Assembly: GCA_016195985.1 (NCBI GenBank)
Contig: JACPYP010000032.1
Span: 1-54,990, forward strand
Direction of reading: 5' to 3'
Length of the DNA stretch: 54,990 nt
DNA from: Acidobacteriota bacterium
GTDB taxonomy: Bacteria; Acidobacteriota; Holophagae; Holophagales; Holophagaceae
Shown: piece after piece, positions 35,138 through 43,841 of the stretch
Numbering within the stretch: the first letter of the stretch is position 1
Layout: each line of letters opens with the position of its first letter
The notes under the pieces: model-generated
Databases searched by the model: none
What the model saw: the letters and a program-made list of their open reading frames with translations, nothing else
What the model was told of the DNA's origin: nothing
Program-made: the position numbers and the translations under genes

Positions 35138-36553
35138 TCAGTTTTTCAGGAGCTGCACGGTGCCGAACTGTTCGAGTTCGGCCTTGGCCTTGGCCTCGTC
35201 ACCCACCACGACAATGGTTTGATCCTTGGAGGCGAAGTAAGTGCGGCCGATGCGGCGGATTTCCGCGGCGGACACGGCGTTCACCTTGGGGATGAATTCC
35301 GACAGGGCCTCGGGTTTCTGCCCGTTCACCCAGTAGGAGGCCAGGGTGCCCGTGAGGGCGCGGAGCATCTGGTTCTGGAAGAGGGTGGTGCCGCCCATGA
35401 ACCGCTTGGCGCGCAGGAGTTCGTCTTCGCCCACGGTGGTGGTGCCCATGCGGTCCATCTCGTAGAAGATCTCCATGAGGCTGGCAGCGGTCACTTCGGT
35501 GCGCACGTCGGCGCGCACGGTGTAGCTGCCGCCGCCCTGCATGCCCGCGGCGCGGGCTCCGGGCGAGTAGGTGTAGCCCTTGTCCTCGCGGATGTTCTTG
35601 GTGATGCGGCTGTCGAAGGAGCCGCCCAGGATCACGTTGGCCAATTGCAACGCGATGTAATCGGGATGGGTGGCGGCGATGGCGGGCCGGCCCACGCGCA
35701 GGGTGGACTGCACCGAGCCCGGACGGGGCAGCAGCTGGAACTGGTGGGTCGAGGCGCTGGGCGCTTCGGGCAGGGCCTGGAGCTTGGCGCCCGCATCCTT
35801 CCAGTCGCCGAAGGAGGCGCTGATCAGCTTGAGGGTGCTGTCCACCTGAAGGTCGCCGCTGATCACCAGCAGGGCATGGCCCGGATGGAAACGGGCCTGG
35901 TGGAGGGCCTTCAGCGCATCAGGCGTGGCGGCCTTCACGACTTCGGGCGTGACGGAGAAGAACGCGTAGGGGTGGCTGCCGAAGATGGCGGCGTTGAAGG
36001 CCTTGCCGGCCTTGAAGGCGGGGCTGGCTTCCTGGGCCTGGAGGCCCTGTAGGGTGTTGGCCTTGGCGAGTTCCACCTCGTTGGCCGGGAAGGTGGGATG
36101 CTGCGCCACGTCCGCCAGCAGATCCAGCAGGGCGGGCAGTCCGCTGCTCAGGCTTGAACCCTGGATGAACACCGCGTCGGGGCCTGCGAAGGCGCCCAGC
36201 TCGCCGCCGATGGCCTGAAGCTCTTCGGCGATCTGCTTGGAGCTGCGCTTGGCGGTGCCTTCGCTCAGCAGGCCCGCCATGAGGCCCGAAAGGCCCTGGC
36301 TGCGGGCCGCGTCGTGGGCGTTGCCGCCGCGCACAGCGAGGGTGGTGGACACCTTGGGAAAGCCGGGGCGGTTCAGGAGCCAGACCGTGAGGCCGTTGGG
36401 CAGGGTGCGCTGGGTGATGGCGAGGGGAGGGATGGGGCGTTCGGCCCCGTAAGGCGGCAGATCCTTGGGCAGGGGGGCTTCCTCGTGGCCGGCAAAGAGC
36501 ACGAGGCCGCTGGCGGCAAGCATCAGGACAAGGGCGTGGCGGGTGAGCTTCAT
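35138..36553 (-). CDS. M16-family peptidase subunit lacking the zinc motif
   Basis: The 471-residue protein has a signal peptide (MKLTRHALVLMLAASGLVLFA) and two M16 half-domains. The HxxEH zinc motif expected near residue 90 is absent (QGLSGLMAGLLSEGT), so this is a non-catalytic partner. A Gly-rich loop (YSPGARAAGMQGGGSY) near residue 340 resembles that of the non-catalytic subunit in MPP-like heterodimers. ATG 36553 has GGAG six bases before it; ATG 36559 is too close. It lies 10 bp after the active M16 gene, so a two-subunit peptidase is expected. Confidence 0.86.
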   Translation of the reverse strand: MKLTRHALVLMLAASGLVLFAGHEEAPLPKDLPPYGAERPIPPLAITQRTLPNGLTVWLLNRPGFPKVSTTLAVRGGNAHDAARSQGLSGLMAGLLSEGTAKRSSKQIAEELQAIGGELGAFAGPDAVFIQGSSLSSGLPALLDLLADVAQHPTFPANEVELAKANTLQGLQAQEASPAFKAGKAFNAAIFGSHPYAFFSVTPEVVKAATPDALKALHQARFHPGHALLVISGDLQVDSTLKLISASFGDWKDAGAKLQALPEAPSASTHQFQLLPRPGSVQSTLRVGRPAIAATHPDYIALQLANVILGGSFDSRITKNIREDKGYTYSPGARAAGMQGGGSYTVRADVRTEVTAASLMEIFYEMDRMGTTTVGEDELLRAKRFMGGTTLFQNQMLRALTGTLASYWVNGQKPEALSEFIPKVNAVSAAEIRRIGRTYFASKDQTIVVVGDEAKAKAELEQFGTVQLLKN

Positions 36554-36563
36554 GTCCATCTCC

Positions 36564-37925
36564 TCAGTTCTTCGCCGGGGCGGTGTGGTAGTCGATGACC
36601 GTGCGGTTGGGCCGGGTCAGGTAGGTGTTGGCCACGCGCTTCAGATCCTCGGGCGTCACGCCTTCGATGAGCTTGGGGATCTCGTTGATCTGGGCGGCGC
36701 TGCCCCAGAGGGCCTGCATCTTCGCCAGCACGTCAGCCCGCGACAGGGGGATCTCCACCTCGGAGTAGTAGTCGGAGAGCATCTTGGTCTTGGTGCGCTC
36801 CAACTCGGCAGGAGTGATGCTTTGGCCGCCTACAGAGGCGATGATCTCATCCACGGCGGCGAGGATCTTGTCGGCGTCCGCGTTGGGCTTGTAGAGGGCG
36901 AAGAGGCTGAAGAGGGGCTGGCCGTCGAAATCCCAGGGGCCGCCCAGGGCGGAGTTGAGGCCCCCGCTGGTGTTCAGCAGCAGTTCCTTGCCCTTCACCA
37001 GCCCCAGGTAGACGCGGGAGGCCTCGCCGCCCACCAGCAGCTCGGACAGCACGGCCGCCGCTGCGTGATCCTTGCTGCCGCGCTCGGGCATCTTCCAGCC
37101 CATGACGATGGCGGGCACCCGGGCCAGGGCGTCCGTCTTCACCAGGCGCACTTCCTTGGTGTTCAACGGCTCCTTCAGGTCGGGCAGGGCGGGCTTTGGC
37201 TTGGAGGGAATGGCGCCGAAGTATTTCTCGGCCAGGGCGAACACCTCGGCGGCTTTCACGTCGCCGGCGATGCCCAGCACCGCGTTGCTGGGCGTGTAGT
37301 AGGTGCTGTGGAAGGTCTGCACGTCTTTCAGGTCGGCGCGGTCCAGGTCCTCGAAGGAGCCGTAGCCGTCGTGGTTGTTCTCCCACTTGGCGAAGGCCGC
37401 GGCGGGGAGATCCAGCCAGAACGAGCCGTAGGGCTGGTTCTTCACGTTGACGCGGATCTCCTCCTTCACCACTTCCTGCTGGTTCTTGAGGTTCTGCGGA
37501 GAGAAATCCAGGGCCCTGAGGCGGTCCGCTTCCAGCCAGAGGATGGGCTCCAGGGCCGAGGCCGGCGCCGATTCGATGTAGTTCGTGAAGTCATAGCGGG
37601 TGGAGCCGTTGTTCATGCCGCCGCCGCCCTGGATGACGCGGTCGAACACGCCTTTCTTCGCCACGGGCGTGCCCTCGAACATCATGTGCTCGAAGAGGTG
37701 CGCGAAACCCGTGCGGCCCTTGGGCTCCAGGCGCATGCCCACGCGGTAGACCATGCTCACCCCGACGGTGGGCATGGCGTGGTCCTCGGAGACCACCACG
37801 GTCAGGCCGTTGGCGAGGGTCTTCACCTCCACGGGCACCCGCCAGGCCGGGCGTTTGGCCATCGGAGCGGGGCCGGCCGCGAGGGCCGCTCCCACCAGGA
37901 AAGGGGTCAAGGACCTGAGTCGCAT
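36564..37925 (-). CDS. M16-family zinc endopeptidase, catalytic subunit
   Basis: The 453-residue protein carries the inverted zinc motif HxxEH at 76-80 (FAHLFEHMMFEGT). The expected later Glu pair is in the NQQEVVKEEIRVN segment. The N-terminus is a signal peptide (MRLRSLTPFLVGAALAAGPAPMA). M16 enzymes act on short peptides inside a clamp-like chamber; with the following gene it probably forms a periplasmic heterodimer. GGAG lies six bases before the ATG at 37925. First gene of the M16 pair. Confidence 0.92.
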   Translation of the reverse strand: MRLRSLTPFLVGAALAAGPAPMAKRPAWRVPVEVKTLANGLTVVVSEDHAMPTVGVSMVYRVGMRLEPKGRTGFAHLFEHMMFEGTPVAKKGVFDRVIQGGGGMNNGSTRYDFTNYIESAPASALEPILWLEADRLRALDFSPQNLKNQQEVVKEEIRVNVKNQPYGSFWLDLPAAAFAKWENNHDGYGSFEDLDRADLKDVQTFHSTYYTPSNAVLGIAGDVKAAEVFALAEKYFGAIPSKPKPALPDLKEPLNTKEVRLVKTDALARVPAIVMGWKMPERGSKDHAAAAVLSELLVGGEASRVYLGLVKGKELLLNTSGGLNSALGGPWDFDGQPLFSLFALYKPNADADKILAAVDEIIASVGGQSITPAELERTKTKMLSDYYSEVEIPLSRADVLAKMQALWGSAAQINEIPKLIEGVTPEDLKRVANTYLTRPNRTVIDYHTAPAKN

Positions 37926-38307
37926 TCAAGGCTCCTGAGAAAGAAACGGGATGAACCCGTCGAGAAAGGCTGGGGTGGTTCCACGATAGTCGCATCCGGC
38001 CCGCTGCATCACGCCAGCTCAAATCCCGAAGGGGTCTGCAGAACCCATCCGGGGCGGATTGAACCCAGCCTGGGCTGAAGGTGGGAACCCCGGTGGGGCC
38101 AGGCTCTTGGGGAGGCCCTGGAAAAGAATGGGGATCCGGTCTGGGGCATTGATGCTCTGTGTCTATAAAATAATTCTTTTTTACAAATTGTATTCATGCA
38201 GAGAATTGCATGAATGGTCCTGATTGGCCCGTGGATTGCCGTGGTGCATGGCGTTGGCAGGCGGACTTTGTCCTGCCCATCCCCCCTTCATCCCACAAGG
38301 AGTTTCC
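37926..38307. promoter_or_regulatory. AT-rich divergent spacer with a perfect inverted repeat
   Basis: The 382-bp spacer lies between divergent genes. Its last 150 bp hold an AT-rich island (38160-38215; CTATAAAATAATTC, TTTTTTACAAATTG). An operator-like inverted repeat, ATTCATGC (38192-38199) and GCATGAAT (38208-38215) with an 8-nt spacer, lies 92 bp before the 38308 gene. A promoter for that gene is likely here. The GC-rich first half shows nothing recognisable. Confidence 0.5.
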
Positions 38308-40416
38308 ATGGCCAAAACCAACCCTTCCCGGGGCCTGAGCCTGAACCTCAGCGCCCCCCTGCTGGATGTCCAGGGGGCCGAATCCCGGCCCGCGACCTCC
38401 GCCTACGCTTTCTCCACGGGAGGCCGCTTCCTGGGGCAGGCCACCCTCGACGCCAAGGGGCAGGCCTCCTTCGAGGTGACCCTCGGCGAGGAGCCCACAG
38501 GCCTGCGCCTGCTGGTGGGTCCGGCCTCCGAGGCCAAGGTCCCCGACCTTGAAGATCTGCTGCGCCGGGGCGCCCAGGAAAAGCACCTGCGCGTGAGTCT
38601 GGACGATGCCCGCCTGAAAGTGGAATTGCCCCTCCCGCCGGATGTGTGGCGCCCCTGGCTGCTGGGCCGCTGTCTGGTGAAGGGCACCCTGCAGAAGCGC
38701 GTGGTGCGCAACGGCATCGCGGTGGACCTGCCGGTCTGCCAAGCCACGGTGGAGATCTATGAGGTGGATCCCATCTGGATCCTCATTCCCAAACTGCCCA
38801 AGGATCTGCTGGACCGCCTGCGGGAAGTGCTGGTGCGGCCCATCCCCATTCCGGATCCGGGGCCCGAATTTCCTCCCGTGATTGGGCCATTCCCCGGCCC
38901 CGGCCCGGACCCGGGACCCCTGGCCTTCCAGGCGGCGGAAACGCACCGGGTGGATGCGGTGGCCATCTCGGCCCTGCACGAGGCCTCCGGCTCCGCCAGC
39001 CTGCGCTTCGCGGCCCTCAGCGGCAGCGATCAGGCCTTCCGCCAGGCGCTCGTCGACAACGGCGCCCTCATCCGCCCGATCCTCTGCTGGCTGCACCCCG
39101 CCTTCGTGACCACGCGGCGCATCGGCACGGCGGTCACCGATGACTGCGGCCATTTCCGGACGACGATCTTCAAGAGCATCTTCAATCCCGACCAGCCCGA
39201 CCTCTACTTCCGGGCCACCCAGCGGCTGTTCGGATTCCTCGACATCACCATCTACGCCCCCACACCCATCGCCTGCCACACCTGGTGGGATTACGTCTGC
39301 GGCAGCGAGGTCAGCCTCATCACCACGCATCCGCTGGCCATCACCTGCTCGCCCTGCCCGCCCGTCATCGCCGGGGACAACTGGGTGCTCTTCATGGCCA
39401 TCGGCAACTTCCCCCTGAGCCGCATCCACGGCACGGGCCAGGCCCTGGGCGCGCCCACGCCGGCGAACCTGGGCCTGACCGACGGCGGCGCGCCCTGGGG
39501 CGGCCTCCTGCGGCCCCGCCTGGAATTCGACAACGCCCTGAGGGAAAGCCTGGGCGTGAAGTACTACCGCCTTTCCTGGAAGCGGGACGCGGAGCCCGAC
39601 ACGGCCTACAAGCACCTGTTCGGGCCCATCAGCCGCCACTACGCGCACATGATCGGCACCGACCTGGTGCTGGATGCCTATCCTTTGGGGCCCGTGACCG
39701 TGGGCAGCCAGGGCAACCTCTTCGAGATTCCGCCCGCCATTCCGCCGCTGGGCCAGTGGAGCCTTCCCGATGCGGTGGAAGACACGAGCAGCGGCAAGTT
39801 CAACACCGTGACCGCGGACGGCGCTCCGCTGCTGGACGGCAAGGTGCAGCTGCGGGTGGAGCTCTTCGACGCCGCGGGGAACGCCGTCAACATCGGCGCC
39901 AAGGGCATCCACTACTACGTGCCCACCTCCACGGATCTCAGCGGCACCATCCACACGGTGGAGGCCTCCGTCCTCGGGTTGGTCGCGGGCAATACGATGG
40001 TCATCACCCTGCATGTGAACAACCAGGGCTGCAGCGCCTTCATCGCGCCTCCGGCCATCGGCGGCGCCGTGGCGGATCCCTGCTGCGGCGTGCTGAAGTA
40101 CGGCCCCGGCGAGTCGGTGGCCCTGGCCTGGCAGGCCAGCCATCCCCAGGGGTTCGCTTCCTACCAATTCGGCGTGGTCCGCGGCGTGAGCAGCGTCTAC
40201 AGCAGCAGCGGCGCGGCCACCGGCGCCTTCAGCGTCAACCGGAGCGTGGATCACCTGCTCAACGACAACCTGCCCGGAGGCTGCGTGCCCGGCGGTTGCC
40301 CCGTGGCAGGCTTCAGCGAAAACCTCTACGTCACCGCCAGCGCCACCGATGGCTGGTCCCGGCAATCGCAGTACGACGCCAGTTTCGTCCGGGCCTTCGT
40401 GCTGGCGCCCAAGTAA
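38308..40416 (+). CDS. Large uncharacterised multidomain protein
   Basis: The 702-residue protein has no signal peptide and no family I recognise. The N-terminal ~150 residues look beta-rich and carboxypeptidase-regulatory/transthyretin-like (GRFLGQATLDAKGQASFEV). A Pro-rich linker (IPIPDPGPEFPPVIGPFPG) follows at about 195-225. The middle is rich in Cys and Trp (DDCGHFRTTIF, CHTWWDYVCGSEV, ITCSPCPPVIAG). C-terminal beta-sandwich-like segments follow. At least 14 Cys are clustered in the middle and end, so a metal- or disulfide-rich fold is possible. AGGAG seven bases before ATG 38308 supports the start; upstream in-frame sequence was excluded. An operator-like repeat lies upstream and a terminator follows. 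Confidence 0.6.
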   Translation: MAKTNPSRGLSLNLSAPLLDVQGAESRPATSAYAFSTGGRFLGQATLDAKGQASFEVTLGEEPTGLRLLVGPASEAKVPDLEDLLRRGAQEKHLRVSLDDARLKVELPLPPDVWRPWLLGRCLVKGTLQKRVVRNGIAVDLPVCQATVEIYEVDPIWILIPKLPKDLLDRLREVLVRPIPIPDPGPEFPPVIGPFPGPGPDPGPLAFQAAETHRVDAVAISALHEASGSASLRFAALSGSDQAFRQALVDNGALIRPILCWLHPAFVTTRRIGTAVTDDCGHFRTTIFKSIFNPDQPDLYFRATQRLFGFLDITIYAPTPIACHTWWDYVCGSEVSLITTHPLAITCSPCPPVIAGDNWVLFMAIGNFPLSRIHGTGQALGAPTPANLGLTDGGAPWGGLLRPRLEFDNALRESLGVKYYRLSWKRDAEPDTAYKHLFGPISRHYAHMIGTDLVLDAYPLGPVTVGSQGNLFEIPPAIPPLGQWSLPDAVEDTSSGKFNTVTADGAPLLDGKVQLRVELFDAAGNAVNIGAKGIHYYVPTSTDLSGTIHTVEASVLGLVAGNTMVITLHVNNQGCSAFIAPPAIGGAVADPCCGVLKYGPGESVALAWQASHPQGFASYQFGVVRGVSSVYSSSGAATGAFSVNRSVDHLLNDNLPGGCVPGGCPVAGFSENLYVTASATDGWSRQSQYDASFVRAFVLAPK

Positions 40417-40437
40417 TCCCGGTGGTTCCGTTCCTTC

Positions 40438-40471
40438 CCGCTCCCAGCCCTGTTTTCGGGGCTGGGAGCGG
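40438..40471 (+). terminator. Rho-independent-type hairpin after the 38308 gene
   Basis: A perfect 13-bp stem (40438-40450 with 40459-40471; CCGCTCCCAGCCC arm) around the loop TGTTTTCG begins 22 bp after the stop. The T tract sits in the loop, so this may be attenuating rather than fully terminating. Confidence 0.65.
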
Positions 40472-40489
40472 ATCATGCTCCAATGACCC

Positions 40490-41068
40490 ATGCACGGAGC
40501 GACGGTGGCACAGGTCTGGAAGGGGGGCGGGAGTGGTCCGGCTCTGCCTCTGGCGTATCTCTCGGCCATGGCGTTCATGCTGTGGCTGCTGAACCGGGCG
40601 CGGCGCTCCTTTTGGCTGTGCGCGCTGCTGGCCCTCCCGGGCACCCTCTGCCATGAGGCCTGCCATTGGCTGGTGGGGAAGTTGCTGCTGGGCCACCCGG
40701 CCCATTTCACAGTGGTGCCGCGGCGGGAAGGCCGCGGCTTCGTGCTGGGCTCCGTGGCCCTGCAGAACCTGCGCTGGTACAACGCCTTCTTCATCGGCAT
40801 GGCGCCGCTTCTGCTGCTGCCCCTCGCCTGGGTCCTGCTGCTGTGGCGGTTGCGCAGCCAGCCTGTCTTCGGATGGTCCGAGGCTGGATTCGCTTTCCTC
40901 CTGGCCAACCTCTTTTTCGCGGCGCTCCCTTCCTGGGCCGACCTGCGCATCGCCGCCCGGTCGCCCGTGGGCTGGGCGCTGCTGGCCGGAACACTGGCGT
41001 GGGGATGGATACGGCTCGCAGAGCCCGGCGCGGAGGCTTCAGCGTCTCCGCGCAAGGTGGGCCGCTAG
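40490..41068 (+). CDS. M50-like integral-membrane zinc metalloprotease
   Basis: A small protein (192 residues) with four or five membrane helices. HEACH at 55-59 (LCHEACHWLVG) supplies the HExxH zinc ligands inside a helix. The third ligand candidate is D151 in ALPSWADLRI, near the NLFF...LPS..D pattern of site-2-protease-like enzymes. There is no PDZ domain, so it is a minimal M50-type intramembrane or membrane-embedded protease. Its partner is unknown; the gene is separated from the big 38308 gene by a terminator. Start choice (ATG 40490) is plausible but has weak ribosome-binding support. Confidence 0.72.
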   Translation: MHGATVAQVWKGGGSGPALPLAYLSAMAFMLWLLNRARRSFWLCALLALPGTLCHEACHWLVGKLLLGHPAHFTVVPRREGRGFVLGSVALQNLRWYNAFFIGMAPLLLLPLAWVLLLWRLRSQPVFGWSEAGFAFLLANLFFAALPSWADLRIAARSPVGWALLAGTLAWGWIRLAEPGAEASASPRKVGR

Positions 41069-41183
41069 GCCCAGAAGAGGCCAGCATTCTTCCGGATGGC
41101 GCCTTGGCCCAGATCCAGTTCTGAGATATCGCGCTTGTCCCCTTTCGGGAAACGCCGCTTGGGCCGGAGGGTCAAAGCGGGCT

Positions 41184-41221
41184 TGAAAAGCGAATGCCCA
41201 GCTGGGGCTGGGCATTCGCTT
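41184..41221 (-). terminator. Rho-independent terminator of the Ig-lipoprotein gene
   Basis: A perfect 15-bp stem (41188-41202 with 41207-41221; AAGCGAATGCCCAGC arm), loop TGGG, lies 20 bp beyond the minus-strand stop at 41242. It ends in a short U tract on that strand. Confidence 0.85.
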
Positions 41222-41241
41222 GGCGGGGTTGTCCCCGGGTC

Positions 41242-43665
41242 TTATGGGGCGGTGGTGGCGCTGACCAGGACGTTGGTGAAAAGCGCCGGGCCAAGGTTGC
41301 TCGACTTGTCCTGGGGTTCGATCCAAATGTAATTCAAACCCTCGAACAAGTTCAGGGTGAAGGTGCCATCCTGTGCTGAGACCAGGCCGGGGCCGGCTTG
41401 GATTTTGGCCTGAATGCCCAGGGTGCCATCGGTGACCCGGCCATAGGCGGTGTACTGCACCAGGTCCCGGGTGACGGCGGGCGCGGCGTTGGTGGCGACG
41501 AGGGGCGCGGGCAGGTAGGCATCAGCATTCGCCACGAGGTTGTAGGTGGTACCGAATGGTACGTAGAAGACGTACTTGCCGTCACTTCCGGTAAGGGTGG
41601 ACTTGAGATGCTTGAGGGTGGCGGGGTCCACCAGGTCGACCCGGATGCTTTCCACAGGGGCGCCAGCCTTGGTGAGGAGGGTGCCGGAGATGGTGCCGCC
41701 TGCCGGGATGGCGATATCGGCATCGGTCTTGTCGGCGCTCAGGGTGAAAGAGACCGTGGGGCCGTCAGGGCATTCGCGGATGCTGTTGGTATCGGCGCTA
41801 AGGCTCCAGTCGCCCTCGAAGAGATCGAGACCGAAAGCGGGGGCCTTGGTCAGGGTGATGGGGAAGACGAGGTATCCCGGATCGAGGTCCCAGTTGGCGC
41901 CGGCTTGGCCGGAATGGAGGCTGACGTTCAGCTTGGCCGTGGTTGGAATGGAAACGGGCCCCGTTACCTGCCCCTTCACGTTGTACTGGGTAAGGGTGGC
42001 CATGGGGGTGTCGGCGGTGAGGCCGGTGTAGGGGTGGATGGCTACGACGCGGCCGTTGCTGGGGGAATTCAGGCGGAGGTCGGTCACCACGGCGATGACA
42101 TCGGTCAGGTTGGTGGTGAAGGCGACCGTGCTGTCATCCTTGAGAATGCGAGAGCCTAGCGGGATCTGCGAGGTTTTGTCCCGGAGTTCCACGGAGAATT
42201 CGCCGCCGCTGAAGGGCGCGACGCTGGCTTTGGGGTTGAGCTTCAAGGTCAAGCTCTTGATGCCACTGAGGTCCGGAAGAGTCAGGGTTTGGTTTTCGCT
42301 GGTTCCATCACCTGCTGCGGTGAAGGGGGCGGAGAGGCAAACGGGAATGCCTGCTGAGATGGTCGTATCGTATTTGGGGATGAACACGGCCCGGTAGGTC
42401 CCCTTGAACAATTCCGTGTCGAAGGCGAGGGTTTTGGCGTCTTCGTCCACGAGCCCCGTCACGCTCAAGACGAGGGGAGATGCAAATCCCGTGCGGTCCC
42501 AGGCCACCAGGCCTTCGCTGTCGCATTGGTAGATATTCACCTGATAGTTTCTGAGGGGCTGGTGAAAGGGCTGTCCAGAAGCGGGCTTCGAAGCCCAGTC
42601 CTTGAGGGTCACGACCCAGCTCTGCTTGGAGGTCTGGTAGGTGAGGGTCGCATCCTGGCTCACGGTGAGGTTTTCCAGGCGGGCGCCCAGGTGCTGGGCG
42701 GAATCTCCCATCAGACGGATGGGGTAGGTCTGGGGCCGGAAGTGACCTGAGGTGCCGGAAGCCACCGAGCTGATCGATCCGACGGTGTGTCCGCCGGGGA
42801 CAGAGATCTGCTGATTCACCTGCACGCTGGATGGATCGAGCAGGTCGCCGTTCGACTTCCTCAACAAGAACGTAATGGAAGGCGCGGGGCTGAGCTTGGC
42901 ATTGAGCAACGTGGTCAGGGGCGGGGCGGTCACATGCAGCACGGCGGTGGCGGTGGCCGTGGAGGCAGGGGTGGCGGAATCCGTCACGCTCACGAAGTAC
43001 TGGGCGCTGTCATCGGCGGAGGTGGTGGCGGCGGTGGTGTAGGTGGCGCCCGTGGCGCCAGGAATGACAGTGCCGCCCTTCTTCCAGACGTAGGTGTAGG
43101 GCTCCTTGCCGTTGGTGACCACGGGGGTGAAGGTGGCGGTGGCGCCGGATGCCACGGTCTGGTCCGCCAGGGTGACGGCCAAGTGGCTCGCCGGGGGGGT
43201 GACGGTCAGGGTGGCGGCATTGCTGGTGACGCTGGCATTGGTGGCGTCCTTCACGGTCACGGTGAAGGATGCGCCATCCTCGGCGATGGTGAGCGCTGGG
43301 GTGGTGAACGAGGCGGAGGTGGCGCCCGCAAGAGCCGCGGCGCTGCTGCCCTTGGGGGTTTTGCTCCACTGGTAGGTGTAGGGAGCGGTGCCGCCCGAGG
43401 CCACCACGGTGAAGGTGGCGGTGGCGCCCACGGCGGCGGAGGCGTTGGCTGGCTGGGTGCCGATGCTCAGCGGAGTGGCCACGGAAGAGGATGATCCACC
43501 GCCACCGCCACCGCAGGCGGTGAAAGCCAGGGTGGAGGCCAAGGCGAAAGCCACGGCGGGGGCCAAGGCCCGTAGCGAAAGGGCCAGGGTGGGGAGGCCG
43601 AAGGCCGATTTCGCTTGCCGAAGCATGCGCAATCGGCCTGACAACGAGGTCAGGTACAGAGACAA
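41242..43665 (-). CDS. Ig-repeat lipoprotein with carboxypeptidase-regulatory-like domains
   Basis: The 807-residue protein has a long N-region, then a lipobox (TLAFTAC, Cys near residue 51) followed by a Gly run. Two or three Ig-like domains of about 85 residues come next (PLSIGTQPANASAAVG... and LAVTLADQTVASG...). The C-terminal half is beta-rich, with CarboxypepD_reg-like blocks (GTISGTLLTKAGAPVESIRVDLVD...DGKYVFYVPFG). Start is TTG 43665, supported by GGAGG five bases before it. Ig-type repeats suggest polysaccharide or surface contact. It is not obviously related in its later half to the three lipoproteins at 49.5-55 kb. Confidence 0.72.
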   Translation of the reverse strand: MSLYLTSLSGRLRMLRQAKSAFGLPTLALSLRALAPAVAFALASTLAFTACGGGGGGSSSSVATPLSIGTQPANASAAVGATATFTVVASGGTAPYTYQWSKTPKGSSAAALAGATSASFTTPALTIAEDGASFTVTVKDATNASVTSNAATLTVTPPASHLAVTLADQTVASGATATFTPVVTNGKEPYTYVWKKGGTVIPGATGATYTTAATTSADDSAQYFVSVTDSATPASTATATAVLHVTAPPLTTLLNAKLSPAPSITFLLRKSNGDLLDPSSVQVNQQISVPGGHTVGSISSVASGTSGHFRPQTYPIRLMGDSAQHLGARLENLTVSQDATLTYQTSKQSWVVTLKDWASKPASGQPFHQPLRNYQVNIYQCDSEGLVAWDRTGFASPLVLSVTGLVDEDAKTLAFDTELFKGTYRAVFIPKYDTTISAGIPVCLSAPFTAAGDGTSENQTLTLPDLSGIKSLTLKLNPKASVAPFSGGEFSVELRDKTSQIPLGSRILKDDSTVAFTTNLTDVIAVVTDLRLNSPSNGRVVAIHPYTGLTADTPMATLTQYNVKGQVTGPVSIPTTAKLNVSLHSGQAGANWDLDPGYLVFPITLTKAPAFGLDLFEGDWSLSADTNSIRECPDGPTVSFTLSADKTDADIAIPAGGTISGTLLTKAGAPVESIRVDLVDPATLKHLKSTLTGSDGKYVFYVPFGTTYNLVANADAYLPAPLVATNAAPAVTRDLVQYTAYGRVTDGTLGIQAKIQAGPGLVSAQDGTFTLNLFEGLNYIWIEPQDKSSNLGPALFTNVLVSATTAP

Positions 43666-43841
43666 GGTAGCCTCCTAAGAGATGGAGAAGCGGGGGGGGG
43701 CGCTTCTGGATGAGCGTGGCTTAGCTCAGCAGGATTTCGCAGGCAGGCGGATTGGCCTAGATCCACTTCCGAGAAATACGGCTGGTCCACTTTGGAAAGG
43801 GCCCCAGGTTCTCCTGGAATGCCTCTTGAGGGGCGCGGCGC

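Noticed and set aside
38194-41055. Long open frame of about 950 codons on the minus strand
   Set aside because: It lies antisense to the 38308 and 40490 genes, which have good ribosome-binding sites and signatures. Its residue make-up (His, Gly, Arg rich) is that of a high-GC shadow.
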